Below, in pieces: positions 23,161 through 34,937 of a DNA stretch of 64,000 nucleotides (positions are counted from its first letter, which is position 1; the number at the start of each line of letters is the position of its first letter). The position numbers and the translations under genes were made by a program. The stretch spans positions 74,070,501 through 74,134,500 of the forward strand of contig NW_024466599.1 of the NCBI RefSeq assembly GCF_017591425.1. The letters are read 5' to 3'. A model generated the notes under the pieces. The model saw nothing but the letters and a program-made list of their open reading frames with translations. It made no database searches and had not been told where the DNA came from. This DNA is from Ochotona curzoniae (taxonomy: Eukaryota; Chordata; Mammalia; Lagomorpha; Ochotonidae).

Positions 23161-24884
23161 TCAAAGAAAAATAAGCCAGATGAGCAACTGGAAAGCGCTT
23201 TGTCTGCCATATTCCAATTACCAAGAAGATAGATATCAAGAAATATATGAAAATAGAACATCGATCCTTCGATCCCCAGAACCCCATCTCTGTACCCGCA
23301 AACCAGGCACATTATAATAATTTTTAGCATATGTTTACATGACCAAAAAAACCTAACTTATTAGAGCAAATATAGCTATCTTTCCTGATTTTCATGAACC
23401 ATTATTTTGGCACTTTCTTTGATGGGGTTATGTCCATTATAAATATAATAAGAAACACTGCTAGATCTTGTGGAACTAACATGGTCTCTTTTCAAAATGT
23501 TTCCTTCTTCTAGGCTAAGTAAAAGTTCCGAGTTGCATACAAGGCAGGGAGAAGTAGAGCATGAGATAATCGGCACCTGTATATCCGTTATTGGGCTGAG
23601 CAGATGGATGGTGTGGGAGTCTGAAAATCAGACCCAATGTTCTTCTTCCCTTTAGCTCCAGAGGCAGTACAGCAGTCTAAATGTCAGGAGGCGGTGAGGG
23701 AAGCATGGGTTTGTGCCCTGGCAGTCTGCATTAAGGAAAATCATCCTCTCAATCAAGAAACCACTAGGCTCCCCTTCATCTTCATTGTTAACCTTTCTCA
23801 AAGCCCGTGGTTGCAAGGTAAAGCTTGGCGTACACAGAAAGCTATAGGAAGACCAAATTCTAACGCAAGATGTTTCTCTTGTGCAAAGTGTGTGTGTGCA
23901 TGAAGCAGTGGGGAGCGGAGGGGAGAGGAGGAGTTAAGACATTAAAAGTTTGCCTTACATATTACGTGAGTCCTTCTCATTTCCCATCTCTGCCTTCTGA
24001 TGCATTCCTTCTGTTTTTATGAGTAAATGTGTTTCTTGATTACAACAGCTCTGTAGTATAAGTCAATCAATAAAAATATCTCACTCCTACCAACTGATTT
24101 CACACATAAAATGAGTATTTTCCAGAAAAACAAATTTCCCTTGAAGGGAAAAATTCCTTCAGAAACCTTTGGTTGTATAAGAGGAAATAGATGGTTCAGA
24201 GTGGAAACACTTTTATGCAGTGTATTGCTGAAATTTGCTACTTGGGAGAAATGCCACTTGCTGCCCACTTGTCAGGAACGATAGTTTCAGATAACTTGTT
24301 ACTGCTGATGCGACTTCAAGGAACTCAGTGGCTGGCGATGTTTCCAGACCTCTGTGCTTCAGCCAACATCAGCAAAACAGCAATGGGGGACTCCAGAAGC
24401 AAAGTTTCTGGACCAGATGGCCAAGTTAGACAACATTATAGGGGAAATGCAAAGGTTCCAAGCACCTCCATGTTTTTCTCCATTATTGGCCAAGCTGACA
24501 AAGGAGGTAGCTTAGTTGATAAATTAATACACTTCATACATAAAGGTGTAAATGATTTCTTTTCATGGAATTGATTGATTTTGACCAAGACTGAAGCTAC
24601 CTAAAGGGTCAGTGTGTGCTCATATTTGGGGACGTTCAGCAGCACCAATGTGGGAAAGTCCAGTGAGGAACCTGGGCAGTATTACTCAGCAGACAGCATT
24701 TTTATATCAGTATATCACAGCCCTTCATATTAGAAAATCAGATAGCGTGCTGTAAAATAGTCACATGCTTTCCTGTTAGATCAGTTAAGGCGATAAATTC
24801 CCCCAAGACTTGAGCATTGATTTCTAAGATGAGAATACCTGATATGTCAACATTACGTCAAAGCATTTTCATATGTGCTATTTT
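23161..24884. other. Non-coding stretch, nothing recognised
   Basis: No transposon or exon motif stands out. Frames at 23637-23903 and 24191-24574 have ordinary composition and no domain I recognise. Confidence 0.5.
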
Positions 24885-24892
24885 ATTTTCTG

Positions 24893-25227
24893 GTTTTTTT
24901 TTAAGATTTATTTATTTTTATCACAAAGTTAGATATACAGAGAGGAGGAGAGACAGAGAGGAAGATCTTCCGTCCGATGCTTCACTCCCCAAGTGACCAC
25001 AACCGCTGGTGCTACACCAATCCGAAGCCAAGAACTGGGAACCTCCTCCTGATCTCCTGTGCAGGTGCAGGGTCCCAAAGCTTTGGGCCACCCTCGACTG
25101 CTTTCCCAGGCCACAACTGGGGAGCTGTATGAGAAGTAAGGTTGCCGGGATTAGAACCGGCGCCCATATGGGATCCTGGCATGTTCAAGGCAAGAACTTT
25201 AGCAGCTAGGCCACGCCGCTGGGCCCC
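24893..25227 (-). mobile_element. Young lagomorph SINE, minus strand
   Basis: Opens with poly-T and 'TTAAGATTTATTTATTTTTA'; then 'GAAGATCTTCCGTCCGATG', 'GGGATTAGAACCGGCGCCC' and 'CTAGGCCACGCCGCTGGGCC' (head complement). Flanked by 'ATTTTCTG' at 24885-24892 and 25228-25235, a short target duplication. The family variant is the same as at 7411-7726. Confidence 0.95.
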
Positions 25228-25330
25228 ATTTTCTGTTTTTTTTTTTTTTTGAATTTACTGTATATTACAAAAAACAAATATAACTTATTTGACTAACCTG
25301 TAGAAGTAAAGTAAAGTTGAAATTATACAC

Positions 25331-25676
25331 GGCATGTGGGCATTGTGACACAATGGGCTCAGCCCTCACTTGGGTTGTTCATAGTCATATCTGGAGTGCC
25401 AGCTGGGATACCAGTTTCTCTATTCCCAATTCAGCTTTCCTTTTACCATATATCTTGGAAGGCAGCAGATAATGGCCCAAGTACTATGCTTCCTGCATGG
25501 ACATCCTAGATGGAGTTCCTGGCTTGTCTGTCTGGTCCGGCTCGGCTCTGGCCATCACCAGCATCCACAGCGTGAACCAGCAAAGTGGAGTATTTCTCTT
25601 TCTTCCTCTCTCTAAATATCTACTGCATTTTTTCTGTATCTATATTTCAAATAAATGCGTAGTTCTTTTTAAAAAG
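25331..25676 (+). mobile_element. Diverged lagomorph SINE
   Basis: 'GGCATGTGGGCATTGTGACA' head, 'TAATGGCCCAAGTACTATGC' body, 'GGCCATCACCAGCATCCAC' and tail 'ATTTCAAATAAATGCGTAG'. It lies about 95 bp right of the young SINE copy. Confidence 0.8.
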
Positions 25677-25740
25677 AAAGTATGCATCAGCAAAGCTCAC
25701 TTTTGTTATGAACATGGACGTAATGATAGATTTCTTTTTA

Positions 25741-26024
25741 TGAGTTTATTACTTTTGATTAGGCTTTGAAAGGTAGGGAGACAGACCTCCTAACAACTGG
25801 TTCACTCACGGAATGTTCCCAGTGGCCCAGCCTAAACTGGACCTAGAGGTAGGGACCAGCAACTCAACCCAAGACTTTCATTTGGGTGTCAGGAAATCAA
25901 TTATGTCAACGATGAACAAGGTCTTCTGGTCCGCAGAAAGCTGCAGTCACGAAGTCAACGCAGGCATTGCAGTGTGGCATTCAGGCAAGTTAATCACCAG
26001 GCTAAATGTGTGCCTCAAATAGTG
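25741..26024 (-). mobile_element. Old lagomorph SINE, minus strand
   Basis: Complement-oriented tail 'GAGTTTATTACTTTTGATTA', then 'GACCTAGAGGTAGGGACCAG' and 'TTTCATTTGGGTGTCAGG', features of the older C-repeat variant whose body reads 'ACTCAAtCC...GGTGGCAGG'. Head complement ends at 'GGCTAAATGTGTGCC'. Confidence 0.7.
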
Positions 26025-26236
26025 CATTTTTTTAAAAAATGACAGCATTTGATATATTTTCTGAATATTTGCTGGAATAGGCTATCACATGAGGGCAGGA
26101 TTATCATACCTCATAAGAACTCTGATGTCTTCTTTTGGCTGGGGGAGCAGAGATACTCCAATAGTGTCATCTTTCAGACCAACATCATATGTAAACTTGG
26201 CGTTTTTCATTATTCAGGTTACATTCCAGTCGTTCT

Positions 26237-26890
26237 TTTTTTTTAATTTTACTTCTTTTTATTATTATCATTTTATGTTCCATAGGCCCTGGGATTTCCC
26301 GTATCCTCTCCCCAATTCCCTTCTCTCTCACTGAGTTCCCCTATATCATTACTAAAGTATGGTTCTTCATACACAGTCATATGTCTATCATTGCAGGCAT
26401 GGACAATGGCAGAGTCCATCATTCTATTATCAGGATATAGTAGACAGTTTCACTGGGAGTCCATCTTCGATTTGGAAGTAGAGATGCATACTGCATTGTA
26501 TCCTCACATCCGGTTATGACAGTCTCCATTACACAGTTACTATACATCCCCTTAAATAAAAAGCCATAATACAAAATCAATAACAGGAAGAAAAATAGAA
26601 ATTTACAATGCCGTGATGCTAAATTATTCCATGCTGCTAGATATGATAGTCTCCATTACACAGTTACTATACATCCCCTTAAATGAAAACCACAAAACAA
26701 TATCAACAACAGGAAGAAAAAAAAGAAATTAGCAATACCACGAAGTTAAATAACAAGTTACTGAATGACTCATGTGTTGCTGAAGAAATGAAAAAAGAAA
26801 ATCAAGAACCTTCTTAAAGAAAATGATGCTACTGTATGATCTATGACTCATTGAAGAATTTAATCAGAAGAAAGTGTTTTGAAGAGATGA
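26237..26890 (-). mobile_element. L1 3' end (lagomorph-type), minus strand
   Basis: A poly-T at 26237 (complement of the poly-A) is followed by 'CATAGGCCCTGGGATTTCCC' and 'ATCATTGCAGGCATGGACAA', which I recall as lagomorph L1 3' UTR sequence. A ~130-bp unit is duplicated in tandem inside it. There is no reading frame. Confidence 0.65.
26515..26770. repeat. ~130-bp imperfect tandem duplication
   Basis: 'GTCTCCATTACACAGTTACT' followed by 'ATACATCCCCTTAAAT' occurs at about 26522 and again at about 26652, and both are followed by 'CAACAGGAAGAAAAA'-like sequence. The spacing of about 130 bp holds across the unit. It may be a feature of the L1 3' UTR subfamily rather than a local event. Confidence 0.85.
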
Positions 26891-26929
26891 AACTAACGAA
26901 AAATATCTAAATTCATGAGATACAGTTTC

Positions 26930-27030
26930 TGCTGATTTTTGTTAGTGAAATATGTCTCCTGTAGGCAACAAATAGATGGGTTTTGTCCATTCATTCTTAA
27001 TGAATTTCTGACTTCTCTCAATGACTTATG
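26930..27030 (-). mobile_element. L1 endonuclease-region fragment, minus strand
   Basis: 'ATGTCTCCTGTAGGCAACAA' and 'ATAGATGGGTTTTGTCCATT' are the complement of a well-known L1 ORF2 endonuclease-domain stretch. With the 3' end immediately to the left, most of ORF2 is missing, so this is either an internally deleted L1 or a second fragment. Confidence 0.65.
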
Positions 27031-27145
27031 TATCTCAAAAACAATTGTGAAGAAAATGCAACTAAAAGATAGGTTTATGCTGGTGGAAATTTTGTTAAAG
27101 CCCACGCATAGTTTTCAAAGTTTCTATGAACTTTTTGAAAGGCCC
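27031..27145 (+). mobile_element. Palindromic MITE, copy 3
   Basis: Left end 'TATCTCAAAAACAATTGTGA', 'CAACTAAAAGATAGGTTTAT', 'GCCCACGCATAGTTTT' and right end 'CTATGAACTTTTTGAAAGG'. The right end is close to the inferred consensus. It is inserted next to the L1 fragment. Confidence 0.78.
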
Positions 27146-27619
27146 TCTTTTATGCATAGATTTCAACCTGTATTTATGGCCAAGTAAACTTTTCTTAAGC
27201 CTGTGTCCCACGAGCAAGCTCATATGATCCTGACTCACATGCCATTATCCTTCCTGGCTGATCCTGGCACAGGCTTGTGCTTTAGCTACACAGGCTCATT
27301 CCCCCAGCAGGAACTGTTGAAACTTCAGTTCTTAGGTCCTACTGCTGTTTCAGCGGCACCACTCTTCTTTGAGGCCTCTGCAAAATATTTTCCATATGAC
27401 TATGAGTTCAAACTCAGAAGACCCTGAGGGCAGTCAGCAAAACAGAACAGGAGATATGCAGTCCCTGTTAGTGCATCTACCTGAATGTTCCATGATGTTT
27501 CTCTGTGAGATAAAAATAGTGGGTGAGAGAGAGACTGACAAGCAAATAGGGTCTCTAATACCCTGCAGTGAGTTCAGCAAAGTCCCTAGACTTACTCTGC
27601 TTTCCTGCCCTCAGAATTC
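27146..27619. other. Non-coding stretch, nothing recognised
   Basis: No repeat or exon is supported. The frame at 27203-27427 has no known domain. Confidence 0.5.
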
Positions 27620-27790
27620 GTGCGTGATCCTGCTGAGGTAGGCAGGTGCACGTACCCAGGCATCCAGATTTACAGACAAGAAAAGAGAGGCAGTGAGGTG
27701 ACACATCATTTCCAACGTCCCAGAACCATAACAAGTATGACTCAGCATTCAATGCAGGTGTTGCAAAATGCATTCTGAATGTTATTTAAC
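27620..27790 (-). mobile_element. MIR, minus strand
   Basis: 'TTACAGACAAGAAAAGAGAG' followed by 'GTGAGGTGACACATCATTTC' and 'AAGTATGACTCAGCATTCAA' track the complement of MIR from its 3' part to the core. Considerably diverged. Confidence 0.6.
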
Positions 27791-29583
27791 ACCGATTTGT
27801 TTAGCCAAGATCAAACTTTCTACTCTTGATCCACACAAATGATTTAGGCTAGTGTTTCAGAAGCAGAGGAGACACTGAACAGCACTACGTCAGATTATAC
27901 CTTAGTTGACGTTTGTGTTCCTGAGTCCTCGTGGCGCTTCATTCGATGTAGTAGAAGCAGGGTAAATGTGAGGGAAGAAGTAGATGAAAGTTTGTACAAT
28001 CTGCTAGTTAAAAATTGCTTTTTAAATAAGTGCAAAAAGGATTAGGTGACTTTCCTGGCAAGATATGCAAATGAGAAAAGACGCATCCGAAGCCCCCAAC
28101 AGAGCTTGATACATAAGATTTTTCCTATCAGTTCCCATCTTCAATCACAGCTGAAGGCAAAATCAGCCACATCATTTGGGTGTCCAGTGTAAAAGAGAAA
28201 TGTGAGACTCCCATGATGAAACAGTTTGAGGACAGTCACAGCAGAGCACAAAAACAAGCACAGGGCCTGAGTGGTAGCATCCTTCCTTCATCCAAAAAGC
28301 AGGCCATGACTGGCTTACTTTCCTGTTCTAGGCTTCAAGGCCTAGGTCTCCGCACAGAGTGAAAGGAAACCGCTCAATAAACAGATCTGATTGCTTTGTG
28401 AAGCAAGGATTCGTCCTGTAAGGAAACTTCAGACCAGGCCTGGAAGACCATCTGCCCAGAGTGGAGACAGAGGGACCGGCCATGTCCGTGCAGACTTGGG
28501 TTATTTTCAGCATCTTGAAACTTTTCAGAGAAGCTATTTTGTAGAATTCACAAATACCATGCAAGTACACTCCAGCCGCACTTCCATGAGTTTTTGGCAC
28601 TTTCACCTCAAAGAGATGTAATAAAATCTAACAATATTTTACCGTTACGATCATTTTACATAAATAAAGGTTAACATGCATTTACTAGGCATTATGAACC
28701 TCTGCTTGACTCCACTCGAGTATGAAAGATGCTTATGAACAAACCTGAGACGCTTGAACATTTGATTAGTTTATGTCCAAAGTTTAACTTCTAGAACTGA
28801 TAAAATTTCAAAAGTAATCATTCATGATCACTGTGGGTCAGCAGTTAACTGTGGTGTTACAGAGGAGCTAAAACAAGTATGTCAAATGTGCTAGATCCCT
28901 AACGCTGACATACGCATGAAGGTTATGGTTCTATAATTTTCAAATATGAGCTGTAGTATCTATTGCATACCCTCTCCTGTTGATCAACAACAACAAAACA
29001 CTTCTGGAGTTGTTCAAAAATAGCCCACATAAATAGCCTAAGCAAAAAACTGTCGAGATTTTCAACTTACATTAGATTCAAAGACCAAAGCAACAGGAAA
29101 AAAAAAAAAGTCTTTAACACCCAAGGCCTTGTGGTTTTGCTCAAATAACAGAATCATTAACAATATTAATGTCTTACATTCCCATTGAATTTCTCCAGGC
29201 TGCTTGGCTTTCTCAAATAGACTTAACGTTGTTAAATGCACCCCGGCTGGTAGTTAGGTTGATAGGCCCCCTTTTCCACCTAAGGCTCTCATTCAATAGC
29301 ATTTGCCATTGCCATTTTGTTAATAAAATAAGGACAGCACTGGTTTCTAGCATCCCGGATTTTTGTTGAGCAAAGCAGCACGGTGCATGAAAGGCATGTC
29401 AAGAGATCTGACGTAAATGGAAATCGCAGAGTATCATAATGCCACACAACAGGTGCACAAAATAGATGTTCAAAATGGTTTCTATTATTTGGCTTTTTTG
29501 GAATCAAATCAGAATCAAGAACAATAGTGGCCATTTCAGAGAAATTACTTGTGCACATTCTTGCAGATTGAGCAGCTGTAAAG

Positions 29584-29620
29584 GAGGCGGCGGGGGGGGG
29601 GGCGGGTTGGAGTCGGGGGT
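29584..29620 (+). repeat. G-rich run with G-quadruplex potential
   Basis: Contains an 11-12 G run and further GGG/GGGGG groups within 37 bp ('GGCGGGTTGGAGTCGGGGG'), which meets the usual four-G-tract pattern. Confidence 0.6.
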
Positions 29621-31337
29621 GCTTGCTGTTCGGAAGGTGGTGCAGATACATTTGTGATGTGTATACAGTAGGCTCTGTATATTAAATGTTTTTGCCTTTC
29701 ATGTGCAATGATAAAAGTAGTGATCTTTCCAGGATTGCATTTCAATAATTAAAGAGCGCAACTCTAGAGGCAATAGCTGAGATAAAAGTTTGCAGTCAAT
29801 CCGTTATTTTTCTCAGACAGTCCTTCTGAAGAGCCCATGGAGAAGCAGTCTAATGATCTGCGTTCCAAAATGAGTTGCTTCATAAAATCTTGGGTGTTTA
29901 TGGGGTCTTTTGTCAGGTGTGGGATTATTAATGGTAGAAAGGAGGGTGATGGGCCCGTTGCACACCACAACGCATTTTGGCCCACTCGCAGGCTATTCTT
30001 GTTGTTCTACAGTTGCAGTTTGTAATCGTTAGTGTTTGGCGGGGTGGGCGGGGAGAGGTTTGTTGTGTTTTGAATCCTCTCTGTTGCTATATTCTTTTTT
30101 ATTGGACATGATTCAGAGAGAGAGAGAGAGCGAGAGAAAGGAGGCAGGCACTGGTGAAGGGAGATATGTAATTGGGTGTAGTGGGATTAAACTATGCTAA
30201 GCATACACTCCTATCAGATGCACCATAAAGAACCCATGGCAGAGGCATTCATGAGTTATGGAGAAAGAGTAGGCTGGCCGAAGTCGGTCTCCATCATTAG
30301 AATTCTACAGATAAACAAACTGTTTAGTTTCTCCCCTAAAAGAAACACCAGACTCCTGGTGTGTGTGTAGCAGAATAATTTTCCTTCAAGATCGTCTGGT
30401 CTCTTTTCATCTGTAAATTCCAGTGTGCAAGGTATTTCTCACATGTCAATCCTGATATTTAATTTTGCTCCACCATTACCACTTGAATATGAAAATAAAA
30501 AGTAATTTGCCTAAAAATCATCTCTCAAAAAATGGCCTCGTCTTGGATTTCAAATGAAAACAACAACAAAAAGAAAGCAAGATGTGTGAGCAGTAATGCC
30601 CCCAGGTGATGAGACTGGGAAATAAATTAAAGCACATGATTTTTTTTAGGTATAAATATTCAAAAGTTAAAATAATTTAATGTGAAAATGATCATGTACT
30701 TTTATTTCAGAGCTGAAAACACCAGAGCCACCTCCTCTTGCTGTGGCTCTGGTTTGTTGATGTTGCAAGGTGGGAAATCAAAAGGAAAGTGAAAGCGCAG
30801 AGGGTTCCACAAATGTATCAGATAACGTGCCTAAGTGCACCTGATGGGTTGCTCGTTGGTGTCACCATGTATCTCATGGATCACTCTCCACTCCAATTGT
30901 GTAAATATGGACAGGAACGCCTCTCCTCCCTTTGTTTTTTTTTTCTTTTTTCCCATGCCCCAAACCCCCGGTCCTTAAAGGACTGTGTTATAGATTTGAT
31001 TACAATAACTGGGAACTTTTGGAAATCAATTAGTGCTGTTTTGGGTGACATATATTTGTATTTCCAGCACCAAGCTAGAATGACTACTACACTTTATAAT
31101 TCACAACGGCGATGCTTGCCAGAGGTTTTTTTCTCCCTAGAGGAATCATCCATATACTTGAGGAGGGCTATTGGAGCTACTTTATGTTCAACTTGGATCG
31201 GAATTAGTACTCCAGGTCTCGTTCAATGGTAAAGTTCCGGGGACTACTACTCCTTCCCAAGTAAACCTATTTTATACAATTTAAATTCTGTAAATGGTTG
31301 TGTTTTCTCTAACTTTTCTGTACCTTTCTTCTGCAGA

Positions 31338-31500
31338 AGCCTGCCCGGCATGTGTAACTTGGAATGTGTTTGTAAAATATGAAGGAGCCCAGGAAGGTGT
31401 TTGGCTGGAAAGCGAGCTGCCCCCTAAATGGAATGTTTATATAAGCAATTTCACACGATCCGGTTTACAGTTAAGGAGGCACACAAGATCTGGAATTTAA
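31338..31500 (+). other. Possible orphan terminal exon
   Basis: A good acceptor context, 'TTTCTTCTGCAG' after a pyrimidine-rich run, precedes an open frame that ends at a stop at 31498-31500. The translation has even amino-acid use with four Trp/Cys positions, but I recognise no domain. It could equally be a conserved enhancer with a chance acceptor. Confidence 0.15.
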
Positions 31501-32254
31501 CCTTTCAAAGATGCAGTTTCATTTTTTGATGTATCTTTCTGCTTTTCTAAAATGGGTTTCAGTACTCAGACATAAACTACCAGGTAGAAAAAAAATGAAA
31601 GTTCTTTGCATGAAAAATAGTATCCTAAGGTATATGAAAACTTGGTGTTGCAAGTGATTTTCACCTTTTTTTATTGCTTCCCAAAGTGAAATCACCATTG
31701 ACTGAGAAGCCAAAGGACCTTTTGAAAAAAAATGCCACGTTCAGATTCCAGCCAACAGCCACAGCTGAACCGACAAGGCAGGGTCCTAACAAGACAGTTG
31801 CTTGCTGCCAGCTACAGTTCCTACTTTTGTTTCCTATGGAAACTAACACGGGGCAAATTGAAAGAGTGATTATGTTAAGGCTCCGCTGTCTTTCCTGATC
31901 CAGCGTCTGCAGCATTTTCACAGAAAATGGAAGCAGGGAGAGCAGGGGCTGTGTCAGGCCCTGTCAGTTTCAGCTGTGGTTGTCGGCAGGAAGCTGAAAG
32001 ATCTAGCTTTTCAAACAAGCTACAGAAATCTCTGTTCTTTTCTCTTTCGAAAGCAAAAACGTTAGTGGAACATCAACTTCACCCTCGCCTGTCCCTCTCA
32101 TGCCTTGCATTTGCACTGTGGATATCGGGGAGGGAAGAACTGCACAATAGTTCACACGGGCAGTGACGAGAGAAACTTGCAGTGCCAAAACTTTGTTCCA
32201 ATCAATTAGCGCATGAATAATGGATTCCCTCTCACTGTGAGACGTGATACAAGG

Positions 32255-32376
32255 GCCCTTCAAAAACTTGGGGGAAAGCTGGAGTTAAAAGATGTTTGTT
32301 TTCATGCAGAAAAATTTAAAAAGTGCGCATAAGATTCTCCCTAACACGTACTTCCCATGAACCTTTGGAGGATCCT
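32255..32376 (+). mobile_element. Palindromic MITE, copy 4
   Basis: Left end 'CCCTTCAAAAACTTGGGGGA', 'GAGTTAAAAGATGTTTG' and right end 'TTCCCATGAACCTTTGGAGG'. Diverged in the middle, with ends still inverted repeats. Confidence 0.7.
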
Positions 32377-32794
32377 GAAAATGTGTGAATTCAAGTTCTA
32401 GGTTTATTGAATAGTTGATTATTTCGACCCTTGCTTGTCTAGTATGTTCTTTCCAATAAACATTGCTTCATCTCCAAATCCCCTTTTCTGTGGGCCTGGA
32501 ACAAAAGGGACAGACAATTTGGACCATCAGTAAAAATTGATGCTGTCTCACAAGGATCCAATTTTTTTTTTTTTTTATTGCTAGCTGCTTCTCTAGGTAA
32601 TGTGAACAAAATCCATACAACTAAATTGTAAAACATCAGTATATTTGTTGGTCTTGATCTCCAGGGCTGAGTGATCCTTTTCTTTCGCTTTAATCTGCTG
32701 GTGACTGCTTATTAAATCATGGACTGTGCTTCCCTGCTTCCTTCATAGCACGAGGGTGAGGGTGAGGAAGTTTTTAGGGCAGCACCGCTGATAA
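32377..32794. other. Non-coding stretch, nothing recognised
   Basis: AT-rich with a T16 run at 32561-32577. The segment 32640-32760 is repeat-free with balanced composition and might be conserved. No exon is supported. Confidence 0.45.
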
Positions 32795-33000
32795 CATTTA
32801 CTATCACTGCACTCTTAGACTCACATGGCCTAGTGAATTCTTACAGACACGTTACTGGTTCTTATCATGCCCAGTCTGCGGCTGAGAAAAACTAAGGCCG
32901 TATTTTGTCATGTCCGAACGTTACGCACTATGAGACAGAACGCACGCAAACTCAGTCTTTCTGACTCCGAACACGTGTTTATCACCACTGCTCCATATCA
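32795..33000 (-). mobile_element. MIR, minus strand
   Basis: 'GTCTGCGGCTGAGAAAAACT', 'AAACTCAGTCTTTCTGACTC' and 'TATCACCACTGCTCC' follow the complement of MIR over nearly its full length. Well preserved for a MIR. Confidence 0.68.
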
Positions 33001-34091
33001 ATTTTTGACCTCTGCTCACTGACCCATCGCAAACAGGAGGGTGCGAAATGATGGCACATCATCACCCATGTCCTGACTGTTGCTGTCGATGGGGGACAAA
33101 AGCCCCCAAACTGTTAACCTGACACGCCGGACGGCACGGCATATACTCATTATGGTGCTGCAAGGTAATTAGGGCGAATGAAAGCTGTTCGCAGAAAGAG
33201 CTATAAATAGTCAGGGATTGCATTTGTCTTCTCACTTTGTCACTCGGCAGCAGCAGGAGCCTCGCGTCAGTGGTTTTCTGTCCTGCTCCCTGCTTCTGCG
33301 TCACTGCTGCCTGTGGATGGTGCCTTCTCTCCGGGGAAGCCGTGGTGCTTCCTGGGAGGAACAGAGCAACCAGGAGGTCCTGGCTCAGCTCCTCCCCAAA
33401 GGGGCCTGAGCCCTGCAGCCTGGCTCTGCCCTTCAGGGAACAGAGGCACACCGGAGACGGGCGACCTGCAAGACTTGGACACTCACTCCCTGACATGGCG
33501 CCTCTTGAAGGAAAAGGATTTTGTTGACATACTGGGATATTCTGGTCATTCCAAAGGTAGCTTTCCTGCCTCTTCTCCCCACACCCTCACCCATACCAAA
33601 CCACTGGTCCTGCATGTCTGATCTGTAAGTCCTCACCACCATCACACTGACACACACACACACACTCAACTCCCTTCAGCCGAAAATTGCCTAGAATCAC
33701 TCCATCCTAAAAGTCAGTTACTAACTACCCTTGCAAGTTAAATGTCTAGAGGGCCAAGAGTTTCTGTAAAGAACATCTAAGGTCTAAGTTAGAGAACTAA
33801 GCTGATTTCCAGTGTTAAGCTGAGTTGGGGAAGCAGTGGTCAGGTGTCACCAAGCACCTGTCACATGATGGTAAAGGCCAGAGAAGGCACTTGCGCAGGA
33901 ATGGAAATCATCTACAGGCTGTGGCAAACTGGCTGTCATATTGGCTGCTTAGCGCTGCCCTGACCACAGCTCATTTTAAAGGTTGGAACTGATCAAGCTA
34001 AGAAGTACGCTCTTGGTTTTAACGAAGCAGACTTTTTTTCCTATTACGGGAAACTGCCAACTTTCTGTTTTAGGACAAAAAGAAATCTGTT
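33001..34091. other. GC-richer unique stretch
   Basis: Segment 33060-33240 is repeat-free with 'AAGGTAATTAGGGCGAATG' and 'GAGCTATAAATAGTCAGGG', a TATA-like motif at 33201-33207. It is followed by a GC-rich patch to 33480 with several CpGs. Frames there overlap in all phases and show no domain. A (CA)n is at 33651-33666. It could be a weak promoter or lncRNA start, but this is unproven. Confidence 0.4.
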
Positions 34092-34436
34092 CTTGGGCCT
34101 GGCTCAGTAGCGGGCGGTTAAAGTTCTCATCTTGAAAGCACCAGGATCCCATATGGGCGCCAATTCTAATCGCAGTGACCCTGCTTCCCATCCAGCTCCC
34201 TGCTTGTGGCCTGGGAATGCAATCAAGGATGGCCCAAAGCCTTGGGACCCTGCACCCGTGTGGGAGACATGGAGGAGGTTCCTGGCTCATGGCTTCGGAT
34301 TGGCTCAGCTCCAGCCACTGCCGTCACTTGGGAAGTGAACGAACCAGCAGATGGAAAATCTTCCTCTCTTTCTCTGCTTCTCTCTGTATATCTGCCTTTC
34401 CAATAAATTAAAAAAAAAAAATTTTTAAGAAAAAAA
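34092..34436 (+). mobile_element. Young lagomorph SINE
   Basis: 'TTGGGCCTGGCTCAGTAGCG' head, 'CCCATATGGGCGCCAATTC', 'AGCCTTGGGACCCTGCACCC', tail 'CTTTCCAATAAATT' and poly-A. The target duplication 'AAAAAGAAATCTG' occurs at 34077-34089 and again at about 34437-34450, making it a well-bounded recent insertion. Confidence 0.95.
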
Positions 34437-34633
34437 AAAAAGAAATCTGCTTTTAAACACTGAACTCTTACTGGTTATTTCTTGATTGGATTTTGGAGAC
34501 AAATTAGTATATATTTCCTAAGAGAAAATATTTTAGAATGTCACAGCCAACCCCCCAAATTACATCAAGGGAAACATATTACAAATCAAAAATATTCAGC
34601 ATTTCAAATGACAAATCTCCAGAATCACTTGAT

Positions 34634-34937
34634 GGCTAGGATACTGGTTGGGACACTCCCAGCCCAGACTGGAATCCCTGGTTGGAGGCATTCTAACTTT
34701 CGGTTAAGTTGTCATCTTCCGCCAAGATGCCTCTCTGAAAGGCATCAACTGATGACCAAGCAGGTGGATTCCTGATGCACAGGTGGGACACTCGTTTGGA
34801 TTTCTTGGCTCCTGGCTTTGGTTAGGATCCACCTCAGTTATTAAAGGCACTTGGAAAATAAGCTAGTGGTTAGGACAGTGTGTGAGTGTGTGTGCATGTG
34901 AGAGTATGTGTGTCTCCTTCTAAAACATAAAATTAAG
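34634..34937 (+). mobile_element. Old lagomorph SINE
   Basis: 'GGCTAGGATACTGGTTGGGA' head, 'GTGGATTCCTGATGC', 'TTTCTTGGCTCCTGGCTTTG' body and a (GT)-rich end with 'AAACATAAAATTAAG'. The type is the older 'GGTTGGGACxC' head variant. Confidence 0.65.

Larger units (their letters stand above)
27791..32254. other. Second repeat-poor island
   Basis: Over about 4.4 kb only simple repeats interrupt unique sequence: (GA)n at 30114-30132 with a possible eroded SINE to about 30250, and a G-rich run at 29584-29620. The segments 28170-28350, 29160-29450, 30840-31230 and 31740-32240 look like conserved non-coding elements (no repeats, even composition). A candidate terminal exon at 31338-31500 is treated separately. 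A 164-codon frame at 30738-31232 has no domain I recognise. Confidence 0.5.

Noticed and set aside
30738..31232. Plus-strand open frame of 164 codons
   Set aside because: No recognisable domain and no start or splice context. The sequence looks more like conserved non-coding DNA.
33240..33480. CpG-island promoter
   Set aside because: The CpG content is modest and the interval is short. It was left as an unproven GC-richer patch.
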